Assembly (NCBI GenBank): GCA_001804205.1
Contig: MHFM01000018.1
Location: 13,885 to 20,189, forward strand
Direction: 5' to 3'
Length of the DNA stretch: 6,305 nt
Source of the DNA: Omnitrophica bacterium RIFCSPLOWO2_01_FULL_45_10b
GTDB taxonomy: Bacteria > Omnitrophota > Omnitrophia > Omnitrophales > Danuiimicrobiaceae
Shown here: one piece after another, positions 1 to 5,072 of the stretch
Position numbering within the stretch: position 1 is the stretch's first letter
Layout of the letters: every line of letters begins with the position of its first letter
The notes under the pieces: model-generated
Told to the model about the DNA's origin: nothing
Database searches by the model: none
What the model saw: the letters and a program-made list of their open reading frames with translations, nothing else
Made by a program: the position numbers and the translations under genes

Positions 1-378
1 AGCGGTGAGCAATATCAATTTGTCTGCGAAGATGTATTTGATTTCTTAAGAAAAGATACGCAAACCTATGATCTGATCGTGTTGGATCCGCCCGCTTTTT
101 GCAAAAATAAAAATCAGATTCAACAAGCGGCGCGCGGTTATAAAGACATTAATCTTTTTGCGATGAAACACTTAGTTCCGGGCGGGATTTTATTTACCGC
201 TTCCTGCTCTTCATATATTGATCCGGATTTGTTTCAAAAAATTGTTTTTGGGGCTGCCAAAGACGCCCGCCGGAATGTTCAAATTATCGAAAAAACCTCT
301 CACGCTTTCGATCATCCGATTAATATTTACCATCCCGAAGGTGAATATTTGAAAGGCTTGTTTCTTAAAGTTGGATAA
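1..378 (+). CDS. RlmI-like class I SAM-dependent rRNA methyltransferase, C-terminal part (5' end outside window)
   Basis: The frame is open from base 1 to the TAA at 376-378, giving 125 residues with no credible start, so the gene begins upstream. The fragment holds the second half of a Rossmann methyltransferase fold. A YDLIVLDPPAF segment carries the D29-P30-P31 motif IV that contacts the target base. It is followed by a GGILFTASCSS strand with Cys69, the position expected for a catalytic or structural cysteine in RNA m5C enzymes. The C-terminal pattern DHP...HPEGEYLKGLFLKV is typical of the RlmI/COG1092 family, whose E. coli member methylates C1962 of 23S rRNA using SAM. The exact target base here is inference, because the N-terminal PUA domain and SAM-binding motif I are not in the window. 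No terminator is evident downstream; a dispersed hairpin repeat follows within 30 bases. Confidence 0.85.
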   Translation, partial: SGEQYQFVCEDVFDFLRKDTQTYDLIVLDPPAFCKNKNQIQQAARGYKDINLFAMKHLVPGGILFTASCSSYIDPDLFQKIVFGAAKDARRNVQIIEKTSHAFDHPINIYHPEGEYLKGLFLKVG

Positions 379-403
379 CGTACAGTAAGAGTACTTAGCG
401 TAA

Positions 404-490
404 CTAACAAAACTGTCATCCTGAGGCAAAGCCGAAGGATCTCTGCTGATAGATTCTTCGCTGCGCTCAGAATGACAAGGGTTTTGTTAG
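404..490. repeat. Dispersed intergenic hairpin repeat (TGTCATCCTGAG type) with extra outer stem
   Basis: An imperfect inverted repeat runs from TGTCATCCTGAG (from 414) to CTCAGAATGACA (ending 477), with inner arms GAAGGATCT and AGATTCTTC. It is enclosed by a further perfect 10-bp inverted pair, CTAACAAAAC (404-413) and GTTTTGTTAG (481-490). The core resembles a repeat class I recall as common between genes in many uncultivated bacteria. A related copy with CGTCATTGCGAG arms lies at 3437-3512. No T-run follows the stem, so it does not look like an ordinary intrinsic terminator, although a transcribed hairpin here could still protect the 3' end of the upstream message. Confidence 0.8.
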
Positions 491-524
491 GGGTTCTAAA
501 TACATTATTTCTTAAATTCAATTT

Positions 525-1991
525 ATGGAAGCCGCCGAACTATCCAATTATTGGCTGACGCGCTTTTGTTTTCAAAGAGCACTCGGGTTTGTTTATGTCA
601 TCGCTTTTCTCATCGTCATCAATCAATTTCAACCTCTCCTTGGCGAAAACGGCATTATGCCGGCGCGGCTTTTTTTGAAGCGCGCAGAATTCTGGGACGC
701 CCCCAGTCTTTTTTGGATTCATTGTTCCGACCATTTTATTTCGATGATTGCTTGGCTTGGACTTGTTCTTTCGTTTTTTGCAGTCACGGGGCTTTCCGAT
801 ATTTTTGGAATTTATGTTTCGGCAGCAGTTTGGGCACTCCTTTGGGTTTTGTACCTTTCTTTTGTCAATATCGGTCAAACTTTTTATAGTTTTGGCTGGG
901 AAACCCTTTTACTTGAAACAGGATTTCTTGCTATTTTTTTAGGTTCCTCTAACGTGTCTCCGCCCGTGATCATCATCTGGCTTTTGCGTTGGGTACTTTT
1001 CCGAGTGATGTTTGGGGCGGGTTTGATTAAGTTGCGGGGCGATGAATGTTGGCGGAATTTAACGTGTATGTATTATCACTACGAAACCCAGCCTTTGCCG
1101 AATCCCTTGAGCTGGTATTTTCATCGCTTCCCGCCTCTGCTTCATAAAGGAAGCGTTCTCTTCAATCATTTTGTAGAATTGGTTGCACCATGGGGCGTCT
1201 TTGTTCCCGCCGGGGCAGTAGCAGCTTGTGCTGGCGCTTTTATTTTTATTTTTCAGGTGATCCTTATTTTAAGCGGTAATCTTTCATGGCTTAACTACAT
1301 TACACTCGTTCTTTGCATCCCATGTTTTGACGACAAAATCCTTTCGCATATTATTCCCATTAAATCAATTGAAACTTTGCCCATCGCAGGGCCTTATCAA
1401 GGTATTGTGATGGCCGTGGCTGCTGTTCTTCTGCTTTTAAGTATTCAACCGGTCGTCAATCTTTTATCGAGCCGGCAAATTATGAACACCAGTTTTGAGC
1501 CGCTTCATCTCGTCAATACCTACGGCGCTTTTGGCAGTATCACGCGCGAAAGAATGGAAGTTATTATCGAAGGTACGGACGAAAAAATAGTGACTCCGTT
1601 GACACAATGGAAGCCCTATGAATTTAAGGGAAAGCCCGGCGACCCCAAGCGTCCGCCGTGCATTGTGTCGCCGTACCATTGGAAATTGGATTGGCAGATG
1701 TGGTTTGCCGCCATGTCGGATTATCGCTATCACCCCTGGATTTTAAATTTGACCGCTAAACTTTTAAAAGGAGATCGCGCTGTTTCAAAGCTTCTGGCAG
1801 AGAATCCTTTTTCAGATTCTCCTCCCAAGTTCATTCGCGCCGAGCTTTATGAGTATCATTTTACCGGCGCCGAAGAAAAGACCCGAACCGGCAACTGGTG
1901 GTGGCGCCGCCGGGTGGGAGAATATTTACCCCCTCTTTCATTGGATAATCCTTCTTTTCAAGAAGCGCTTCGCCAAGAAGAGTGGAATTAA
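525..1991 (+). CDS. Lipase maturation factor (LMF) family membrane protein
   Basis: A 488-residue protein of the LMF1/DUF1222 family, whose animal members are ER membrane proteins needed for folding of lipoprotein lipases; the role of bacterial members is unknown. Hydrophobic segments lie near residues 17-35, 70-90, 95-118, 126-142, 147-168, 220-250, 253-268 and 290-312, indicating a polytopic inner-membrane protein. Family motifs include FGAGLIKLRGDECWRNL (163-179) with the following YYHYETQPLPNPLSWYFHRFP stretch, then NTYGAFGSITRER (331-343), YHWKLDWQMWFAA (384-396) and NPFSDSPPKFIRAELYEYHF (427-446), with GNWWWRRRVGEYLPP (456-470) near the C-terminus. The soluble part after about residue 313 is presumably on one side of the membrane. 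The ATG at 525 sits directly before the first conserved block (NYWLTRFCFQRAL) but has no clear Shine-Dalgarno sequence. No lipase gene is in the window, so a lipase substrate is not supported by context. Confidence 0.92.
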   Translation: MEAAELSNYWLTRFCFQRALGFVYVIAFLIVINQFQPLLGENGIMPARLFLKRAEFWDAPSLFWIHCSDHFISMIAWLGLVLSFFAVTGLSDIFGIYVSAAVWALLWVLYLSFVNIGQTFYSFGWETLLLETGFLAIFLGSSNVSPPVIIIWLLRWVLFRVMFGAGLIKLRGDECWRNLTCMYYHYETQPLPNPLSWYFHRFPPLLHKGSVLFNHFVELVAPWGVFVPAGAVAACAGAFIFIFQVILILSGNLSWLNYITLVLCIPCFDDKILSHIIPIKSIETLPIAGPYQGIVMAVAAVLLLLSIQPVVNLLSSRQIMNTSFEPLHLVNTYGAFGSITRERMEVIIEGTDEKIVTPLTQWKPYEFKGKPGDPKRPPCIVSPYHWKLDWQMWFAAMSDYRYHPWILNLTAKLLKGDRAVSKLLAENPFSDSPPKFIRAELYEYHFTGAEEKTRTGNWWWRRRVGEYLPPLSLDNPSFQEALRQEEWN

Positions 1992-2027
1992 ACCTTATCT
2001 CCCCACTTTTTATCCTCATTTCTCTAA

Positions 2028-2106
2028 TAGCGTGGAGCGTTTAGCGGATAGCGTATAGAAACAATAAGTTGTAAGAATTCTATATCCTAAACGCTGTACG
2101 CTCTTT
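2028..2106. repeat. Heptad-periodic imperfect inverted repeat, left array
   Basis: The left arm reads as five consecutive 7-mers from 2028: TAGCGTG, GAGCGTT, TAGCGGA, TAGCGTA, TAGAAAC. The right arm returns in the same register from 2079: TCTATAT, CCTAAAC, GCTGTAC, GCTCTTT. The arms pair imperfectly; TATAGAA (2054-2060) is exactly complementary to TTCTATA (2078-2084), and AGCGTTTAG pairs with CTAAACGCT. The connecting sequence contains TAAGTTGTAAG (2065-2075), the exact reverse complement of CTTACAACTTA (2425-2435) in the right array, which links the two structures. There is no coding signal and no downstream T-run. Confidence 0.8.
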
Positions 2107-2112
2107 AGAAGT

Positions 2113-2141
2113 TTGACACCGCAAGGGTTCTAAGATAAGAT
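2113..2141 (+). promoter_or_regulatory. Candidate sigma-70 promoter: TTGACA, 17-bp spacer, TAAGAT
   Basis: TTGACA (2113-2118) matches the -35 consensus exactly and is followed after 17 bp by TAAGAT (2136-2141), a 4-of-6 match to TATAAT. Transcription would start near 2147-2149 and read through the hairpin cluster towards trpS, about 290 bases downstream. The weak points are the modest -10 and a start point that falls inside the first palindrome. It is the best promoter-like pair I found ahead of the trpS-scpA-scpB-pheA run. Confidence 0.4.
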
Positions 2142-2170
2142 GAGGGGTCGGTAAATTTACCGACCCCTCA
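2141..2170. repeat. Perfect 30-bp palindrome
   Basis: TGAGGGGTCGGTAAA (2141-2155) is followed immediately by its exact reverse complement (2156-2170), with no spacer. As RNA it would form a strong hairpin with a short A/U-rich tip; as DNA it is a symmetric site. The sequence after it is CCCTGAGCC, not a T-run, so it is not a standard intrinsic terminator. Confidence 0.9.
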
Positions 2171-2177
2171 CCCTGAG

Positions 2178-2220
2178 CCAGCCTCATTAGGATTCAAATC
2201 TTAAGTGCTAATGAGGCTGG
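2178..2220. repeat. 13-bp perfect stem-loop
   Basis: CCAGCCTCATTAG (2178-2190) pairs perfectly with CTAATGAGGCTGG (2208-2220) around a 17-nt loop. The loop contains a small inner pairing, GATT with AATC (2191-2200). It shares the heptamer TGAGCCA (2174-2180) with the stem at 2272. There is no T-tract on either side. Confidence 0.85.
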
Positions 2221-2270
2221 CGTAGGGTTACCTAAGGTAATCCCACGCGCATCAAAAATAGTGCGCTGGG
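2220..2270. repeat. Two overlapping, mutually exclusive stem-loops
   Basis: The first stem pairs GCGT (2220-2223), GGG (2225-2227) and TTACC (2228-2232) with GGTAA (2236-2240), CCC (2242-2244) and ACGC (2245-2248) around a TAA loop, with one bulged base on each strand. The second pairs CCCA (2242-2245) and GCGCAT (2247-2252) with GTGCGCTGGG (2261-2270), with one bulge and one G-T pair. The two share bases 2242-2248, so only one can form at a time. That arrangement is found in RNA switches, but here it is structural observation only. Confidence 0.6.
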
Positions 2271-2271
2271 A

Positions 2272-2311
2272 TGAGCCATCGAGGGCGGATAAAAAACTCC
2301 TCGATGGCTCA
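2272..2311. repeat. 13-bp perfect stem-loop closing the cluster
   Basis: TGAGCCATCGAGG (2272-2284) pairs perfectly with CCTCGATGGCTCA (2299-2311) around a 14-nt A-rich loop. The right copy of the flanking 10-mer starts at its final base. No T-run follows (the next bases are AGATAAGAT), so a terminator role is not indicated. Confidence 0.85.
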
Positions 2312-2350
2312 AGATAAGATACAACACTTTTAGTATCAAAAGGATAGAGC

Positions 2351-2437
2351 AAGCGATAAGCGATAAGTTTTAAGCGTTAAGTTATAGTTATTTAATAACC
2401 TTGCTTACCGCTTACCGCTTATAGCTTACAACTTAAT
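2351..2437. repeat. Heptad-periodic imperfect inverted repeat, right array, ending just before trpS
   Basis: The left arm is five 7-mers from 2351: AAGCGAT, AAGCGAT, AAGTTTT, AAGCGTT, AAGTTAT. The right arm is five 7-mers from 2403: GCTTACC, GCTTACC, GCTTATA, GCTTACA, ACTTAAT. The centre is a tight hairpin GTTAT-TTA-ATAAC (2387-2399). The arms are complementary by theme (AAGCG against CGCTT) rather than exactly. The array ends three bases before the trpS start codon and occupies the space where a Shine-Dalgarno sequence would normally sit. Confidence 0.8.
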
Positions 2438-2440
2438 CAC

Positions 2441-3421
2441 ATGCCAAAACGAATCCTAAGCGGAATGCGCCCCACGGCAAAGCTCCACCTTGGAAACTTG
2501 CTCGGGGCCCTTGAAAATTGGAAGAAATTTGAAGGCGAAGACTCCTTCTTCATGATTGCCGACTGGCATGCTCTTACCACAGAATATGCCTCTCATACTG
2601 CGATTAAGGCTAATGTGATTGAGGTGGTCATTGATTATCTGGCGGCCGGCCTTGACCCTAATCGCTCAACCATTTTTCTTCAAAGCCTGGTGCCGGAACA
2701 TGCGGAATTATCGCTTCTTCTTTCTATGATTACACCGCTTTCCTGGCTTGAGCGGAATCCGACTTATAAGGATCAAATTGCGGAGCAGAAAGGCAAAGAT
2801 TTAATGACCCATGGTTTTTTGGGTTATCCGGTTCTCCAAGCCGCCGACATCTTGCTGTATCAGGCAGATGCCGTACCGGTAGGGGAAGATCAATTGCCCC
2901 ATTTGGAACTTGCGCGTGAAATTGCCCGGCGCTTTAACCACTTGTATCGAAAGGTGTTTAAAGAAGCCGAAGCCATTTTGACGAAAACACCTAAGATTCC
3001 GGGACTGGACGGCCGGAAAATGAGCAAGAGTTATGGGAACACAATCGATCTTTCAGATTCCCCCGAGGAAGTCGATAAAAAGGTAATGCAGATGGTGACC
3101 GATCCTGCCCGGAAAAGACGGGAGGATAAGGGGCATCCAGAAGTATGTCCGGTCTATTTTTTTCATACGATTTTTAATAAGGACAATGAAAAAACCGTTG
3201 CCAAAGAATGCCGCGCGGCCGAACGCGGGTGCGTGGAATGTAAGCATGAAATGGCGAATCACTTGACCCCTTTTTTGAAGCCGATTTATGAACGCAGAAG
3301 GGAAATTGCCGCAAGGCGCGATCACGTGCGCGATGTTTTAATCGAAGGTTCAAAAAAAGCAAAGGCGGTTGCCGCTAAAACGTTGGCGGAAGCAAAAGAT
3401 GCGGCCGGAATTGGAATTTAA
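2441..3421 (+). CDS. trpS: Tryptophanyl-tRNA synthetase, type with a four-cysteine iron-sulfur motif
   Basis: A 326-residue class Ic synthetase that charges tRNA-Trp with tryptophan in the cytoplasm. The N-terminal SGMRPTAKLHLGN has the HIGH-equivalent at H16-L-G-N19. The tryptophan-site block GYPVLQAADILLY is at 128-140, VGEDQ at 147-151 and the KMSKS loop at 193-197 (GRKMSKSYGN). The length is normal for bacterial TrpRS. Four cysteines, C236, C257, C264 and C267, follow the spacing C-x20-C-x6-C-x2-C, very close to the [4Fe-4S] motif known from Thermotoga maritima TrpRS. The ATG at 2441 is chosen because MPKRILSGMRPT is the expected N-terminus. It has no visible Shine-Dalgarno sequence, and a heptad inverted repeat abuts it. 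It probably leads the run to pheA, although the repeat at 3437-3512 separates it from scpA. Confidence 0.97.
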   Translation: MPKRILSGMRPTAKLHLGNLLGALENWKKFEGEDSFFMIADWHALTTEYASHTAIKANVIEVVIDYLAAGLDPNRSTIFLQSLVPEHAELSLLLSMITPLSWLERNPTYKDQIAEQKGKDLMTHGFLGYPVLQAADILLYQADAVPVGEDQLPHLELAREIARRFNHLYRKVFKEAEAILTKTPKIPGLDGRKMSKSYGNTIDLSDSPEEVDKKVMQMVTDPARKRREDKGHPEVCPVYFFHTIFNKDNEKTVAKECRAAERGCVECKHEMANHLTPFLKPIYERRREIAARRDHVRDVLIEGSKKAKAVAAKTLAEAKDAAGIGI

Positions 3422-3436
3422 TATGTCTTATGAAAT

Positions 3437-3512
3437 CGTCATTGCGAGCGTAGCGAAGCAATCTATGACCGGAGATTGCTTCGTCGTCCCTCGGGGACTC
3501 CTCGCAATGACG
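3437..3512. repeat. Dispersed intergenic hairpin repeat (CGTCATTGCGAG type)
   Basis: CGTCATTGCGAG (3437-3448) is exactly complementary to CTCGCAATGACG (3501-3512), and an inner pair CGAAGCAATCT / AGATTGCTTCG (ending 3464 / starting 3473) extends the stem. It shares its design with the repeat at 404-490 (TGTCAT...GAAGGATCT), so both belong to one family with two arm variants. The heptamer TGAAATC occurs at the left edge (3431-3437) and again at 3522-3528, a possible trace of insertion. It fills most of the trpS-scpA gap and has no T-run. Confidence 0.88.
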
Positions 3513-3542
3513 GGAGAATTTTGAAATCTTGGGAGCATTTGC

Positions 3543-4283
3543 ATGGATGAAACAAAACCCTACGATCCGCTGACTGTTAAACTTCCTGAGTATGAAGGGC
3601 CATTTGAGCTTCTTCTTGATTTGATCAAGAAGAACGAAATGGATATTTATAACATCGAAATTTCGGTAATTACCAAACAATATTTGGAATATTTAAAGCA
3701 AATGAAGCAATTTGATCTTGAAGTCGCGGGCGAATTTCTCGTGATGGCGGCCACGTTGGTTTATATTAAATCTAAAATGCTGCTTCCTGCCACCGAGGAA
3801 GAAATTGATGAAGAGGGTGAAGATCCGCGCGCCGAGCTGGTTCGGAAATTGCTTGAATATCAAGCATTTCGCGAAGCTGCTAAAGGGCTTGGTTTGCTTG
3901 AGGATGAGCGCGGGAGAATTTTTACGCGCCAGGTTTCGGATTATTACTTAAGTAGTTTATCGCCCGAAGATATTGAAATCGACACATTCAGCGCCAATTT
4001 GTACGATCTTCTTAATGCATTTCAATCGGTATTGAGGGGCATTTCGAAAGAACAGTTTCACGAAGTGTTTGAAGAAGTGATCTCCATCGAACAAAAAATT
4101 GAAGAGCTAAAGAGGCTTCTCTCGGAGCGGGGAACGGTCCGATTCTACGAGCTCTTCAGCCAGCGCGTAACCAAAAATGAGGTGATCGCCACCTTTTTAG
4201 CGCTTTTGGAAGTCATTCGCTCCAAATTTGCTCAGGTTGCGCAAGAAAAGCATTTTGGCGAAATTTTGATTTCAAAGGTGTAA
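3543..4283 (+). CDS. scpA: Segregation and condensation protein A (kleisin)
   Basis: A 246-residue kleisin that bridges the SMC heads and binds ScpB in the bacterial condensin complex, acting in chromosome compaction and segregation. The N-terminal SMC-neck binding region shows YEGPFELLLDLIKK (17-30) followed by MDIYNIEI (33-40). A second conserved helix, AGEFLVMAATLVYIKSKMLLP, spans about 62-82. An acidic linker (85-95, rich in E and D) precedes the ScpB-binding middle part, and the C-terminal winged helix ends with FLALLEVIRSKFAQVAQ (218-234) and FGEILI (238-243). The length is typical. The ATG at 3543 has GGGAG (3531-3535) seven bases upstream. scpB follows after 3 nt, so the two partners are surely co-translated from one message. 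Confidence 0.97.
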   Translation: MDETKPYDPLTVKLPEYEGPFELLLDLIKKNEMDIYNIEISVITKQYLEYLKQMKQFDLEVAGEFLVMAATLVYIKSKMLLPATEEEIDEEGEDPRAELVRKLLEYQAFREAAKGLGLLEDERGRIFTRQVSDYYLSSLSPEDIEIDTFSANLYDLLNAFQSVLRGISKEQFHEVFEEVISIEQKIEELKRLLSERGTVRFYELFSQRVTKNEVIATFLALLEVIRSKFAQVAQEKHFGEILISKV

Positions 4284-4286
4284 ACA

Positions 4287-5072
4287 ATGCCTAAATTATC
4301 GGATGAGCAAAAAGAAAAAGAAAAGCAAGCGCAGTTGAAAGCTTTGCGCCAGGAACTCGAGCGCGAAATTTCTGACCAGCTTCCCGCCATCATCAAGGAA
4401 GAGAGGCGAAGCACGGCCAAGATTGAAGCGTATCAGGTCCGAAACGACGAAGAGGCGAAGCGCATCATTGAAGCGGTTCTGTTTACATCCGGAAAACCTG
4501 TCACCCTTGCTGATTTGAAACGTGCTTTAGGCAGTTATTCTCAAGCCAAAATTGAGCCTTTGATTCGTGAACTTCAAAGCGAATACGAACGCGATGGCCG
4601 CAGTTTTCGAATTCAAGAGATCGCGGGCGGCTTTGAATGTGCCACCGCTCCAAAGTTTGCTCCTTGGATTCTCAAACTGGAACTCCAGAAAAAATCAAGG
4701 CAGGCAACTCAATCCGCCTTGGAAACGCTTGCCATTTTGGCTTATAAACAGCCGACAACGCGCGCTGAAATTGAAGATTTGCGCGGGGTCGATGTTTCCG
4801 GAGTTTTGGTGACGTTGATCGAAAGAGGTTTGATTAAAATTGTTGGCCGAAAGGAAGTGCCAGGCCGGCCGTTTCTGTATGGCACGACGGATAAGTTTCT
4901 CGAACATTTTGGCTTGAAGTCCATTACTAATTTGCCGGATATTTCTGAGATTAAATCGCTGATCGAAAATTCGGTAAAGCGCGAAGAGTTATTGCGGACC
5001 GAAAAAATCATATCGGTTGAAGAAGAAGCAAAGAAAGACGAAGCGAAAGAGAACAAAGAACATGAGCCTTGA
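4287..5072 (+). CDS. scpB: Segregation and condensation protein B with N- and C-terminal extensions
   Basis: ScpB forms a dimer that binds the middle of ScpA in the SMC-ScpAB condensin. The core has two winged-helix domains: the first from about 56 (AKRIIEAVLFTSGKPVTLADL) to 130, the second from about 143 to 210. The second carries the diagnostic LAILAYKQPTTRAEIEDLRG (148-167) and GRKEVPGRPFLYGTTDKFLEHFGL (187-210). At 261 residues it is longer than the usual 170-200. About 52 charged residues, largely E, K, Q and R and probably helical, precede the core, and a K/E-rich tail follows about 235. The start at 4287 is backed by AAAGGTG (4274-4280) six bases upstream, overlapping the end of scpA, so the N-terminal extension looks genuine. 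Its last 11 bases overlap pheA in another frame. Confidence 0.95.
   Translation: MPKLSDEQKEKEKQAQLKALRQELEREISDQLPAIIKEERRSTAKIEAYQVRNDEEAKRIIEAVLFTSGKPVTLADLKRALGSYSQAKIEPLIRELQSEYERDGRSFRIQEIAGGFECATAPKFAPWILKLELQKKSRQATQSALETLAILAYKQPTTRAEIEDLRGVDVSGVLVTLIERGLIKIVGRKEVPGRPFLYGTTDKFLEHFGLKSITNLPDISEIKSLIENSVKREELLRTEKIISVEEEAKKDEAKENKEHEP

Larger units (their letters stand above)
2132..2320. repeat. Hairpin cluster bracketed by a 10-bp direct repeat (possible small mobile or structured-RNA element)
   Basis: The same 10-mer AAGATAAGAT occurs at 2132-2141 and 2311-2320. The 169 bases between the copies are almost entirely occupied by consecutive stem-loops, listed separately. The first palindrome begins on the last base of the left copy and the last stem ends on the first base of the right copy, so the structure fills the interval exactly. 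A 10-bp flanking repeat is what a target-site duplication would look like, but there are no long terminal inverted repeats of a classic MITE and no open reading frame. It could instead be a structured RNA domain in the trpS leader or a REP-like composite. Confidence 0.5.

Noticed and set aside
1849..2058. Small + strand open frame overlapping the end of the LMF gene
   Set aside because: It lies in an alternative frame of a well-supported gene, runs into the repeat, and has no recognisable protein features.
2222..2248. REP element of the RAYT type, from GTAG followed by a hairpin at 2222
   Set aside because: GTAG next to a bulged stem is suggestive, but one tetranucleotide is weak evidence and no RAYT transposase is in the window.
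2141..2311. Rho-independent terminators in the hairpin cluster
   Set aside because: None of the stems is followed by a T-tract on the + strand, and no clear T-tract appears after the stems on the opposite strand.
2028..2437. CRISPR array from the regularly repeated short units
   Set aside because: The units are 7 bp with no spacers and are arranged as inverted rather than direct repeats.
2111..2440. T-box riboswitch or trp attenuator ahead of trpS
   Set aside because: There is no AGGGTGGNACCGCG-type T-box sequence, no leader peptide with tandem Trp codons and no terminator with a T-run. AGGGTTACC at 2224 is only a superficial resemblance.
5017..5061. Upstream in-frame ATG for pheA giving a 15-residue Lys/Arg-rich N-terminal extension
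   Set aside because: These codons are the K/E-rich tail of scpB read in another frame. The ATG at 5062 directly precedes the conserved chorismate mutase N-terminus.
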